A stretch of 64,000 bases of DNA from Scleroderma bovista (Eukaryota > Basidiomycota > Agaricomycetes > Boletales > Sclerodermataceae), in contig JAYMGJ010000251.1 in NCBI GenBank assembly GCA_037178675.1, forward strand, positions 62,001 through 126,000, written 5' to 3'. A model generated the notes under the pieces. It did no database searches. It was not told the origin of the DNA and was given only the letters and a program-made list of their open reading frames with translations. The position numbers and the translations under genes are program-made. Below, piece after piece: positions 44,878-56,690 of the stretch (its first letter is position 1; each line of letters begins with the position of its first letter).

Positions 44878-47800
44878 ATGGTCCCAAAGCCAAAGTCTGG
44901 AACGCGAGCTGCCCTCCCTAGTACGACAAATGGGATTGGGCGCCATTTCTCTTCACCTCGCAAGGTCAAAAACCCACGAAAGACTCAAACCTTCGTTTCG
45001 TTTCCAGGTCAAAACAGCAAGCGTCAGCGCCTTCTCGCCCACCTCGACGACCTCCTCAGTCACAAGGGGGCTCCTCAACCCTCAGCATGTGAAACGGCAC
45101 CGGATGCTGCACCTGAAAGTTCCATCGCGGAGGCGGAAATGATGGGCATTGTGGAAGAGCCCAGCGCTCACGAACATGCAGACCGTCCTCTCGCGCAAAG
45201 TGCTCGCCTGGACCATTTCTTCAGCAACTGGAAGTCCATCATTCCAACCATCGTTCGTCCTTATCTAGAGTACCTTAACGAGACACTTGGAAAGCCGCTC
45301 ACCCAACATGTCTCCTCGCTTTCCGCCTGTTTGCAAGACTGTGAGAAGCAATCCACTCACATTACCGGCCTGTACTTTGATTGTCAGTCTTTACTATGCC
45401 CTGCACACGGTGATATCATACTAAATGCTCTTAGCGTTTTCGTCTATCACTGTCTGGCACTGTCAATGTGCCACCCTTCCACAGCTACTTGTCCGCAGTG
45501 GCCTATTCCCTACCGCTCCATTCCAACCTCGCATGGCTGTATCTGTCGAACTTCTAGCCTTTTATCGCGCTCTCTTTGAGCGTTCCTGTGATGCAATCAA
45601 CGCTCTCGCCTCCGCGCTCCACACCCACTATACCCGACGAGGATTCCGTGTCACAAACAAAGAGGTATGTATCCAATTATCCTCGTAGTTGTATCTAACA
45701 TTAACCTGACAGGGTGGAACCATCCTCGAGCCGTTCCGTCGGAGCCTCGGTCACGCCGTTCAGTGGTATGACATCTTGCAGGTCGAGATCGAGAAGAATG
45801 TCGACAATGTACTACAGGAGTGTCGGAGGGTTACCCTAGCTGCTAAGGCATGTCCCGATCCCTCATCGCCTTCACTGTCACCAACCAAGCATGGCCCACA
45901 CCTTTCCCGAGGTGCCTGTGCACCAATCCTAGCCCAGCGGTGCCCTGCATGTTTTGGTGGTCAAGACTTCGGGCGACCGTTGAATAACGGTGGGGATATT
46001 CATGTGGCCATGGACGGCAATTTTCACCATCGGCACCGACGTTCTGCGGGTGATTGCCCGCCTTTCTATGATCCTGTTTATTTTCTTCCCAAGCTGCAGG
46101 TTGACGGTGCTGGGCGACGAATCGATACTGCACGCAAGCGACCTCCACGACAATGCAACACTGTCGTGCCTGATGAAGCGATTGACCAATGCGAAACCTC
46201 GTATGAAGCCGCAGATGGTAAGAAGCAGAAGACGGCAATGGATAGCTTCGATGACACCGGCGTTATGGCACTCATTTGTCGCCATGACATCCCACTCTTC
46301 TTCGCCAATATTGACACCCCTGGCGAACAACAGAAATATAGCGTTGCACTCATTGAACACCTCTTTTCTCTTATCCCATTCGAGGCTAATGTAGTAATAT
46401 TGTATGACATCGGGTGTGTGCTAGCACGATCTTTGATGAAGGTGCGTATGAGCCGGCTTCACTCCGTTGGTTCGTATTAACCACTCCTAGTATGACATCC
46501 TTGGTGTGAGTATCACCTCTCGCATACGCTTTGCTACAACTGCAATGCATGCCTATGGGCATGAATGGGCATGCCAACTTATCTACAACCCTCGTATCAT
46601 CAAAGGTTTGGGCTTGTCAGACGGTGAGGGCACAGAGCGGCTGTGGTCCCGCTTCATTAAGCTTATCGGTATTCAGCGTGCATCTTCGGTAGGTTCTGTA
46701 TGATTGGTCATTCATATTTGTGACACCCTATTCCCAGCGTCAACGCCGACTTTGGTTGATTGACCGCCATGCTGCCGCTGTTGCAAATGAAATGGTTTCT
46801 GATCTTGGTGACTGGCTCCGGCGCCGTCTCAAAAAGGGTATCCAGGAGCAAAGTTTTGCTGCACAGGAGGTTCTGGACCACTGTGCGCTTGATGTTTCCG
46901 AGCTCCGGAAGCAATGGTCTGATCAACATTCCGCCCAGTTATCCATTAGAGCGCGTATGTCATGAATTCACCGCAAAGTTTATATACTGAAATACTACTA
47001 CAGATGCGCCTGCTCGCTTGAAGAAAGAGCTTGATACTGTTCTCGCTCTCCAGGCAGAACTCGACAGTTCCGAGAGAGCGTTACAAGGTGTCCGGGCCAT
47101 TATTGAAAAAGGCCCAGTTTCTCAAGGCACCCGTGATGCTCTTGCAAGCCTCGAACGTGGTCATGAAAGACTGCTAAACAAGGTGGATGTTCTTTATTCC
47201 TCGCTGAACATCCACGACAGATTTCCAGAGTTAGACGGTGTCAATTTTGAGTTTGTTCAGACTCTTCTCCTCGCGCGAGATCTGAAGATCAATATCCGGA
47301 AACGCGCGATTGGAAGCTTTTTTGAGTGGGATAAGCTCGACCGCGCTGTTGGTGGTAAACAGAAGGCGTTAGGTAAGTGCTTTTGGAGTTAGACCGGTCT
47401 TCTTGACAGCTTGTCCCAGGCACGAAACTCCACCAACAGACACGCAAGGCCATTGCCAAACGACAGCCAGCGTTGATGTCTGCTATACGCAAATTCAACG
47501 ATTACTGTGCGCTCCTCGAAGAATTGTACGATCCGTTATATTCTATACCGTTACCAACAGCGCTCCCGACCAAACTTGCCGAGCTTCGCAATGACCAGAC
47601 CCTCCTTGAAGATGTTTGGATTACACGCTCCCATGGAGAAATCCCGTTATGGCTCAAGGATGGTGACGTTAGATCGGGAATCCGAGCACTTCTTAAGCTG
47701 GATCGTTGCCATGAAGAGCAACTCCGACTTGGGATGGAAGCTGACAATTTGTGTCGATGGTTTGGGCGCGAACTTTGTGCGATCGAGCTCGCTTTGCGGC

Positions 47801-49130
47801 AGCCACAACGTAAGTCCTGTTGCTTCGCTGTTCTGTTGCCTTCTTCGGCTGGTAACGTTGAACCTTCCATTAGATTCTATTTATTACCTCGTTCTGAAGC
47901 AACGGCACGAGAACATATCTATTTTACAGGAACGTTGGCCAAGCCCCCTTGTTTCCGCCGCCCGCTATGCCAGTGAGGCCCACACCTCGTCTGAGCTCGC
48001 TGCATTCCTTTCCGGATCTCCCAACACACACACACTGCAGTGGCTTAGCCCTGTCGTGTGTGAGTTGCCCTCTGATAGCCATGCTTCAGAGGTAGATGAC
48101 CCGGAGACGATATTGGATGTTGAACTTGAGGACCCAGGCCAGATCGCGCTGACGGATCATCTTCTCGACAACGTCACTAATGATATGGAAGGTTCTGACA
48201 ACAAGGATGAAGATGAGAAGGACCCCATGAGAATTTCCGTGGATTGGCAGATCCCATCGGTGAGGGTTGTGACGCCCATCTAAAATTCACTAACCATCCC
48301 TCTCTAGCCTCTTTGCGTTGACTCAAACATTGACGTCTCCACTACTGATACCTTCTATCCGTGTGCTGTCAGGACCCGGCGTGTTCGCCCTCCTTGCGAC
48401 GGATTTCCCCGACTAACGTTCGAATTGGATGACATCGACCTCGTTTCTATGGCGGATGCACCCCTAAATGATGCATGTATCAACGGCTGCGCAGCCCTAC
48501 TTTATTCTGTCTTCCTTTCCGCCAATGCTCAACGCTGCGCCATTCTCTCGACCCATGACTTACCCCGCGTTCGTTACAATGCGACCGATGACGTTCTTTG
48601 GCGAAATACCTCATGGACTCGATACTGGGAGAAGGATGTATGGATTCTGCCAATCCATCGGCCGTCGTGCACCGGCCATTGGGTGGTATGCACTATTGAT
48701 CTTTCTTCCAGGCGATTACTCCTTTTTGACAGCCTCGCTGAATGTAAACTTTGGAAGACGGACATCCAGGTATAGCTATAGCTTATTTGTTGGGAAGCTA
48801 CTGAAGTATGATTAGGACATGGAACAACTTATTGGCCGCTTGTCACGCATTGCCTCGGAGAGGGTCATGGCTCCTACAAGAGATCTTGATGCGTGGACTG
48901 CACAGCCAGTTATTGTGAGTTTCTGCGCCCTCCATTGAGTGCCTTGGGACTGATATACGAAGACTGAACCCATTCAAAGCAATAATTATGATTGTGGTCT
49001 TTGGGTTTTAGCACAGACAGCAGCTGTTTTAAGAGGGTTTGATGTCACTGGTTTGCACGAAGATGATATGCCTATGTTTCGCCATTATCTACGAGTCCTG
49101 ATAGCTCATATCGCTGTCCCTGGTCGCTAG
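44878..49130 (+). CDS. KDZ (Kyakuja-Dileera-Zisupton) transposase fused to a Ulp1-like cysteine protease
   Basis: A long multi-exon gene starts at about ATG 44878 (MVPKPKSGTRAALPS). Order of regions: basic N terminus; Cys-rich CxC-type domain (CQSLLCPAH-like intronic text excluded; WHCQCATLPQLLVRSGLFPT, then RRGFRVTNK); a zinc-like CPACFG block; and the KDZ core with VAMDGNFHHRHRR (first Asp), ILYDIGC (second Asp) and LSDGEGTERLWSRF (Glu). A long helical region follows (LDSSERALQGVRAIIEKG; RKRAIGSFFEWDKLD). The C-terminal protease-like domain has NDACINGCAALLYS, TGHWVVCTIDL (His), LLLFDSLAE (Asp) and NNYDCGLWVLAQ (Cys), the Ulp1/SENP catalytic set. The transposase would cut and join the element ends. 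The protease could trim SUMO-like modifiers or the transposase itself (inference). No frameshift was found, so it may be active. Confidence 0.88.
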
Positions 49131-49868
49131 TTACGTAGTACAATAAGGATCTTCCCCGTTCTCGAGTGCTTTGACCTCCTTGCTATCTATAAGTATATCT
49201 CGAGCCTGCCATTGTAACCAGCAGTCTGCCATCACATTATTTCTGTTAGTGTCCGACTCCGTCCCTGTGATGCATGAAGCGATGGTGGACCACCTGTGGA
49301 CACGCCCGACAAGACTCTCGACTATCTCATCTAGGAGGTCCTGAACCTTTCCATTCGCAAAGCGCAGTGCACGTCCATCCCTCACTGCTTTAGCCAACCT
49401 CCAGCGCCGACCGAACAGAACGTCTACCAGGTTCTTAGTGTAACGTGCCTCGTGTGCAGTCATGATGGGCTCTGGATAGTTGTACGGAGGCTCCTGTTCC
49501 CAGAGGTGGAGATCGGATTCATCCAAGGCATCTGCACTGTGCGATGCCTCGTGAAATAGATTGGACGTAGGCAATGGTATTGTTGCGAATGATATCAGAG
49601 ATGGTGGCAAAGGAGGGACTGATGAGCAGCGGCGCCTGGGTTGGTTAGATAGTAGTGACGACTTGCTTGTATGACGACCGCCTTTCTTGTGATATGCCCT
49701 AGAGTTCTGGCTCTGTCGCTTCACTCTACCGCTAGGAATCAGATGAGTAGCGCCATACCAATAGGAAAATATGATACTATACCGAGGAGAATCTGCATAA
49801 CGAGCTTTCCGTGCACGCTCGGCAGCTTGCCTTTCAGCAAGAGTAAGATATTGAGCTCGACGACCCAT
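49131..49868 (-). CDS. Antisense accessory gene of the KDZ unit, unknown function
   Basis: The stop codon (TAA, 49131-49133) directly abuts the last base of the KDZ gene stop (49130). The protein starts MGRRAQYLTLAERQAAERAR at 49868. A probable intron after YADSPR (GTATAGT...TTCCTAG) joins to RVKRQSQNSRAYHKK, making a basic, possibly DNA-binding N terminus. The remainder has LPPSLISFATIPLP, SADALDESDLHLWEQEPP, TKNLVDVLFGRRWRLAKAV and a helical C terminus. I recognise this as a family very often found as multiple copies in Agaricomycete genomes, consistent with transposon carriage; no function is known. The divergent start region to 50896 probably carries its promoter. Confidence 0.7.
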   Translation of the reverse strand: MGRRAQYLTLAERQAAERARKARYADSPRYSIIFSYWYGATHLIPSGRVKRQSQNSRAYHKKGGRHTSKSSLLSNQPRRRCSSVPPLPPSLISFATIPLPTSNLFHEASHSADALDESDLHLWEQEPPYNYPEPIMTAHEARYTKNLVDVLFGRRWRLAKAVRDGRALRFANGKVQDLLDEIVESLVGRVHRWSTIASCITGTESDTNRNNVMADCWLQWQARDILIDSKEVKALENGEDPYCTT

Positions 49869-50896
49869 AAAACCTCAAAGTGTACCAGTGCCGGTCAAGC
49901 AGTTTCTCTCAGCGAGCGACTACCTTTGTTTTCGTTTCTGAGCAAATCCGAAAGAGTGATGTGATCTGTTATTAACAACAGGCTCATTGACAGATTTTGG
50001 TGCCAACTCTGTATAGATCTGAAGCTCAATATCCAACCCTTTTGCAACCAGTCGATGGGGGGAGTGTATATGGCCATCCTACAATATCCCGATCCTCTGA
50101 AGATAGCTATCGTCGTGTATCGGACATGTTTTAAAGTCAGTATGACGGTTATTTGCTTCCTGATTGGCTGCGGTCCTTTCCGGTGTCACATGTCTTATTA
50201 AGCGCTAGGTGCGTCGTGCAAGCAGTGATGCATCATCGTGCACCACTCCCCCATCATCAACTCTACATGGCTGAAAGACAGATCGGTATGGACAGCTCAG
50301 AAGTCCCTAAAACACCTTCCTTCTCTAACATCATCTTGCACAGATATCCTGCGCCTTGCCAGTGTGATTTATATCATTAAGCACCAGGTGCGTGCAAGAG
50401 CATTGTCATGCACCACTCCCCCGTCAACGTTTCAACCCTACATGGCGAAACGACAAACAGGTCAGAGGTCACTAGCAAATTCTCGCCTCCTCTAACCTCA
50501 TCCTGCACAGATACTCTCACTTGCAGCAAACATGCCCAACAAGCGCTCTGGGGACCCTCGCCCAACCCTACTGCCTCATCTTTTCGGCACCTCCTTATCT
50601 TCGTTTCATTTCATGTCCAAATAGACTAGTGCTCGTATATTCCATTGCTAACAACCATCAGGTATCGTCATCACCCGTCAATCCACGGTTTCTTTTTAAC
50701 TCGTTTTATCAGTATGAAACCAAATCGATCCAAGCCGATCTTCTCCGTCGAATAGTGCTCTCGTATGTATTAAGCCTGAGCGCGCCGATGGATGTTTTGT
50801 TTCCCTCTCCTTCCCCGTTTAACTCGTCCGTGCATCCACGCAATCGGTAAGCCCAGTCTTTTCGTTTTATACTAGACTCTACTGAAATATTTACAG
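49869..50896. promoter_or_regulatory. Divergent intergenic region inside the KDZ unit with a ~170-bp diverged duplication
   Basis: No gene is seen. Two diverged direct copies lie at about 50207-50365 and 50385-50530. Each begins near AGGTGCGT, holds TGCACCACTCCCCC, then a CTACATGGC segment, and ends near TCTAACNTCATCNTGCACAG. They sit between divergent start codons and may be a duplicated regulatory segment or a small MITE-like repeat. Confidence 0.5.
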
Positions 50897-53800
50897 ATGA
50901 CATCAAAAGATAGGCGAAGTGCCACCCTAGAACATCCCGTCGAGGCAGCCTCACTCACTGAGGCTGATGACATACCCGCTTTTTCCACCGATGACTATGT
51001 TCATGTACAGGTCGGTGGTGGCCGTCGGGAGTTGACGCCCCCAGTCATCGTCACGCCAACCCGTTTACGCCAAAGGATAAAAGCCACCGGTAGAGACACT
51101 GGTCTCGTTCGAGATGCGTCCTTCCGCCGAAGCCAGTTGCTCCCACCAGTCACTCTGCCACAGACTACCGCAGAAATAAATGTAGACGACGATCCATTTC
51201 TTTCTGAACCAATCATGCAGCCGCTGAAGGTGCCCTCCAACGGCGGTGCTCAACAATCGACAACCATCCAGCCACCCTCGAGGAGCACGAACGTTTCCGT
51301 TTGTGGCCAAGGTATGTAGTATGATAGGATTACTTCTTGTGCTCAATACAAAGTTCTAGTCGAAGACACTATACCCCCCCAAAATATAGAGCATCCATCT
51401 GACCGCCCTCGCCAAGTCGAGGGGAATACTGGTCATCAACTTCCACCTCTGGAAGGCCGTCGTGCCGACAGGCTCATTTGTGATGCCACGCTATCTGTAG
51501 ACAGGGAATCCCAGGAAGCTGGCGATGACACGCCTCGGCAACAGTCAGCCAATGTCAACGCATGCAGGGCCTCAACAGAGGAGCCCGCAGTAGAGCGTCT
51601 GGGAACCCTCTCCCGAGAATCCAGTACCCGCCCACTTCCGAAACAATTCCGTCTTGCCGCTAAACCTGGTCTTGCGCCATCTGCTGCTCTTGACCGGTTT
51701 GGCTTTGAGCCAGTGGATATGGTATGTACAACAGATCGTTCCATCTTTCTCTTGTCTTATTCGTTGCACTGCAGGCGCCTGCGATAGAGCATTCGGGAAC
51801 CCTCTCCAGAGAATCTAGTGCCCGCCTGCTTCCAAAACCGTTTCGGCTGGCTGCTAAACCAGGCTATGCGCCATCTGCTGCTCTCGACAAGTTGGGCTTT
51901 GAGCCTGTGGACACGGTACGTACAATAGTGGTTCCTTCCATTTCTTCTCTCATCGGCTCTACCGGCCACGCTGGCGATGCAGAACATTCCGTCTACAAGC
52001 ACAAGTCAGGTTCCTCCTTCTGGTACTCTGACCATTCCCGACTCTACCAACGTTAGTGAAGGAGCCATCTCTGAAAAGGACAGTCAGGGATCTCTAGTTG
52101 GCCGTGTCTCCAACTCGGTCCTTTCGATCCTTAGTGAGGGCTTTGACGAGATTGACGATATGTTTAGCAAGCTAGCTGCCCGTGTGAAGATGCCATTCCA
52201 CCAGGTATCCGACCGTTACATTCGCCTACATTCTCATGGCCACGGAGGGAACTTATGGAATACATACTCGATGTACTTTACGAAGAATACCGAACGGGAA
52301 CTAGCTCGTCTTCCCAAATGTGAGGAGGTCACTGGGACCCCCACAACTGCCGCCCGACAGCGTTGCTATACCCTTTTCAAGGAGGAATACCAAGATACAT
52401 ATGCGATGATCCTCGAGACGTGGAAGGAAGCAAAGGAATTGGAGAATATGGGAGGCACAGTTGCCCAGCGGCAACAACTTTTTGACAAGTCAAAAAAGAA
52501 TTTAAATCATATGGTACGTCGCCATCTATTTGCAAGGTCGCTAATGTGATATGTTTTCTAGTTCAACGCACTGAGTAAAGCCCATGGGTTTGAAGGTGCC
52601 TACCTTCTGGCCGGGCGAGTCATCAATCAGGACGGTGGGCTCGGCCATGTTTTCACAACACCTGGTGCAGAGAAGGTGAGTCTTCTGTGCCATCAACTTA
52701 TTGAGATGCTGAATAACATTGAAGTTTTTTGTGGAACGTTGCCGCGTTGGTGAGGATGAGATTATTGGCCACTTCAAGGCGCATATCTAGTAAGCACATC
52801 GCAATGTAGTCTAATTACATTGTCCACTAATCCACGGATACAGCAATCAGGTATCAATGCAGGCCATAGATGAGGTCTTCGACAACAGTGAGACTGCAAA
52901 GAAAGATGTTGATGAAGTGGAAGAGAGTAATGATCTGAGGGACAGGTGCAACAGGGATGGCTCCGAGGAAAGAGAGGACCCTGATCAGGTCAAGCACAGG
53001 TTGCGCGCCTTGTTCGGTGCGTTACTTTACTCTATCTACGGGATCCCACTGACGATGTAAAAGAGGAATGTGGTCAAATGTGGGGATCCGGCAAGCTTTT
53101 TCCATGGAAGCAAATGCTTCCTCGTCTAGCATCATCCGCGCTTGTCTTAGTTAACTGGCCTGAGGGAGTGATGTTCCCAGGCGAGGAACGTAGCTCCCGC
53201 ACAATGCCCAAAGGCATTTCCGACCTTACACGCGCAGAATGTTCGAAGCTCCTGGCAGCCTTGAGTGACACGGGCGAGAACCGGCTGCATATCCGATCTG
53301 TTCCACGTCACAAAGGTGTGTAATGTATTTTGTATGGTACACCGTTGGTGAGCTCACAGTGATACAGCTGCGCTGATCAGCTCTGAGGAACCGGTTATAA
53401 TAGGAGCCGCGCCTCCATATGACTCCAACAAGAGTCGAGGCAAACGCATGTTCTGCAATCTCAAGACCGACCGTCTGGGTCCCAAGCGCCTCCCTAACAA
53501 GGCTGCGACTCGGGTGAAGAGAACCATCGTTGTGGCGGGTAGCCCTGAGCAAATTACAATTGAAGACTCTGATGAGGTGGACGTGCCCGAGGGTACTGAA
53601 GAGGTCCCACATCAGCAGAAGAACCGCGCTACAAACCGTCACAAGCGTCATGTTGCTGGAGCCGCCATGTCCGAACAGTCCAAGAAGAAACAGCCTTCGG
53701 TCATTGAACTCTCAAGTGATTCTATATCCTCGGCTACATCTGACTACAAGCTAAAGGACGACATCGAAATGAAAGAAGAAGATCAGGACTCACACATAAG

Positions 53801-55712
53801 TTCTGTGGAGTCTGAGTATGAGCAAGCCTCCTCATCCCGCAAACGCAAGCCAAAGACTATGTACCCTTCCCGAAAGACCAAGAAAGTGGCTGCTGATGAA
53901 TCGAGAAAAGAGCCGCCACCCGTTAAGTCATCGAAAGGAAAGCAACCTGCCCATGTAGCTGGAAAGAGGCGAACCACTCGTCGCATCCCGACCTCTCCAC
54001 TACTGGTCAATACCTCCTCAGACGAGGGATACGCTCCACAACAAGTCCCTGTACACAAGGCGCCCTCGGTGCGAAGCGAACAACCATCCCCCGAGCAGCA
54101 CACGCAACCATCAGCTACAGAGGCCAGCAAACAGGCCTCTACCACACGTCACACGCAACCGCCTGCAGAGGCTCAGGTCCAGCGCTCTACCGTACATCAT
54201 GCGCAACCGCCTGCAGAGGTGTGGGAGCAGCCTTCCACTGCACGTCGTACGCAACCACCCGTAGAGGCTCGCGTCCAGCCCTCCACCTCGCGCCAAACAC
54301 AACCACCCGCAGAGGCCCGGGAGCAGCCCTCCATCGTATGTCATACGCAGCCACCTGCAGAGATTCATGTCCAGCCGTCCACTTCATGCCAAACACAACC
54401 GCCTGCGGAGGCTCAGGTCCAGCCGTCTACCGTATGCCATATGCGACCTCCCATGGAGGCTCAGGCCCAGCTGTCTACCGTGCGCCATACACAACCGCCT
54501 GCAGAGGCTTGCGTCCAGCGCTCTTCTGTTGAGGACCCACTGTTCGACTCTGTGGACACACGCTCTATGTCATCTATGATTTATGGTATATAGTCCTTCC
54601 CACCTCCTTGTTCCGCACAACTAACTATGACCTTTCAGCCCCTAGCGCTGAGCCTTGCAGCCCTGCAGCCGGACAGCTCGTGGGACTGCCCTCCGCACCA
54701 GAAGACGAGATGGCTGCAGTGCCCAGGGGAGTTGAGCAGACAGCAGCAGAAGCGACTATTGACCATCCAAAGGACATCCAGATGTGTAAGTTAGTGTTTA
54801 TACATCATCTGAGTGTTGTGACCAATCATTCCAGTGCCACCCCGAGCCAGCAACCCAACAGAGGGTCAATCCAATGGCGTAGGCTGCCAGAATCAACGTC
54901 CGAGGCCCAGACCAGTCCACGCTGCACCAGGTCACATGCCACAAACCGATTCTGAGGACGCGTTCAACCTGCGCTCGAGAATCTATCCAACCCACGCCTC
55001 CGTTGTCGAGGAAACAGCTTTAACCTCCGGATCTGCAAGGCTTGTAGTTGCTGAGGAGGGTCACATTGGTAAGAGCCAGGGACGTCTCATGCTGGGGGGC
55101 AGCCATGATCTGCAGCCTCCGAATGTGCCACTAGAGGGTCTTGGGCATCAAGAAATGCGTTCTCCCCATTTGTCCCCTGCATCTTATGATGGTGCTAATC
55201 CTTTCGCACCTCGTCCGCTACAGCAACCCGAACGACATCTAGAGGAACTTCCGGGGCCTGGCATACGTCCACCGTATCCTCAACAGCCTGACGTAGGTCA
55301 TGGGGACAATCGCGCGCAATATAATGTCCACAACAATGCTGGCTGGTACATGTCACGACCTGGACCCTATGTACCAATGTCGTACATTCCCCAACAGTAC
55401 CACCCCACATACCCTCCACCCAATGCTCACAGTCCTACGCTGACCTCACATCCGCAGTCGGAACATGCTGATCATAATGCACGGCCTCGATTCCCTGATC
55501 CCTATTATCATGGCATGATAAGTGGTAATGATCCGTACCACCCGTCCCTTCCAGCACCCACCTTTTATCCGTTCTATCCACCCCACCCCCCTTTGGCATG
55601 TCCCGGCCCCATCCCCCATCCAAACAGTAACGAAAACCCCTCATCTGGGACACAAGGCCCTCGAAATACCTCTGGAAGCAACAAGGAGGTGCATGCCGAG
55701 GATTCTGCATAA
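50897..55712 (+). CDS. Large disordered accessory protein of the KDZ unit, unknown function
   Basis: A multi-exon gene runs from ATG 50897 (MTSKDRRSATLEHPV) to TAA 55710-55712. The N-terminal part is disordered and contains a duplicated exon (51581-51721 and 51775-51915). The conserved core spans about 52060-53320: VLSILSEGFDEIDDMFSKLA, HGHGGNLWNTYSMYFTKN, RQRCYTLFKEEYQDTYAM, FEGAYLLAGRVINQDGGLGH, FFVERCRVGEDEIIGHFKAH and FPWKQMLPRLASSALVLVNW. Then come lysine/serine-rich and acidic segments with SUMO-interaction-like VIELSSDS (about 53700), eight 16-residue repeats, and a Pro/Tyr/His-rich C terminus (HPSLPAPTFYPFYPPHPP). The core is of a type I associate with fungal KDZ neighbourhoods by memory; no enzymatic motif is seen. 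It may be a DNA- or transposase-binding factor (inference). Confidence 0.72.
51581..51915 (+). repeat. Tandem exon duplication within the KDZ accessory gene
   Basis: Segments 51581-51721 and 51775-51915 (141 bp each) encode matching 47-residue blocks, such as GTLSRESSTRPLPKQFRLAA versus GTLSRESSARLLPKPFRLAA, then PSAALDRFGFEPVDM versus PSAALDKLGFEPVDT. Both end at a GTANGTACAA splice donor, so the duplication included exon and donor. Confidence 0.85.
54136..54525 (+). repeat. Coding minisatellite, 48-bp period, about eight copies
   Basis: In frame it encodes a 16-residue unit of consensus PST-x3-TQPPAEA-x-VQ (for example STSRQTQPPAEAREQ). Adjacent units differ at several sites, so it is not newly amplified. 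Confidence 0.85.
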
Positions 55713-55744
55713 CACACCTATGTATATCTCATGGTGTGTGTCCA

Positions 55745-56690
55745 TTTCTTTCGTGTTCGTGCTCAGTCTGTTGACCCCACCTCTAGATCGTGCTTGAAAT
55801 GATGTTCGTGTACCATTACCTCAAAAAAAGAAAACCCTTTGGCGTGTCTGCTCACTTCTGATGTGCGTGGTCCATTGATTCGCCTCTAGATTGTGCTTGA
55901 AATGATGTTCGTGTACCGTTCCCTCAAAAAAAGAAAACCCTTTGGTGTGTTTGCTCACTTCTGATGTGCGCGGTCCATTGATCCGCCTCTAGATCGTGCT
56001 TGAAATGATGTTCGTGTACCGTTCCCTCAAAAAAAGAAAACCCTTTGGTGTGCGTGCTCACTTCTGATGTGCGCGGTCCATTGATCCGCCTCTAGATCGT
56101 GCTTGAAATGATGTTTGCGTCCCATTCCCTCAAAAAAAGAAAACCCTTTGGTGTGTGTGCTCACTTCTGATGTGTGCAGTCCATCGACCCGCCTCTAGAT
56201 CGTGTTTGAAATGACGTTTGCGTCCCATTCCCTCCAAAAAGAGAACCCTTTGGTGTGTGTGCTCACTTCCAATGTGTGCAGTCCATTGATCTGCCTCTAG
56301 ATCGTGTTTGAAATGATGTTTGCGTCCCATTCCCTCAAAAAAGAGAACCCTTTGGTGTGTGTGCTCACTTCCGATGTGTGCAGTCCATTGATCCGCCTCT
56401 AGATCGTGTTTGAAATGACGTTTGCGTCCCATTCCCTCAAAAAAGAGAACCCTTTGGTGTGTGTGCTCACTTCTGATGTGCGCAGTCCATTGATCCGCCT
56501 CTAGATTGTGTTTGAAATGACGTTTGCGTCCCATTCCCTCCAAAAAGAGAACCCTTTGGTGTGTGTGCTCACTTCCGATGTGTGCAGTCCATTGATCCGC
56601 CTCTAGATCGTGTTTGAAATGACGTTTGCGTCCCATTCCCTCAAAAAAGAAAACCCTTTGGTGTCTGCTCACTGATATATGATGTATTTT
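55745..56690. repeat. Tandem satellite, 102/103-bp period, about nine copies
   Basis: The marker CTCTAGA recurs at about 55781, 55884, 55987, 56090, 56193, 56295, 56397, 56499 and 56601, spacing 103 bp in the first copies and 102 bp after. Each unit contains TTGATCCGCCTCTAGATCGT, TGAAATGATGTT and an A-run before GAAAACCCTTTGG. The array starts about 30 bp after the KDZ accessory gene stop. In the 102-bp part the minus strand is open as a 34-residue repeat. Confidence 0.92.
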
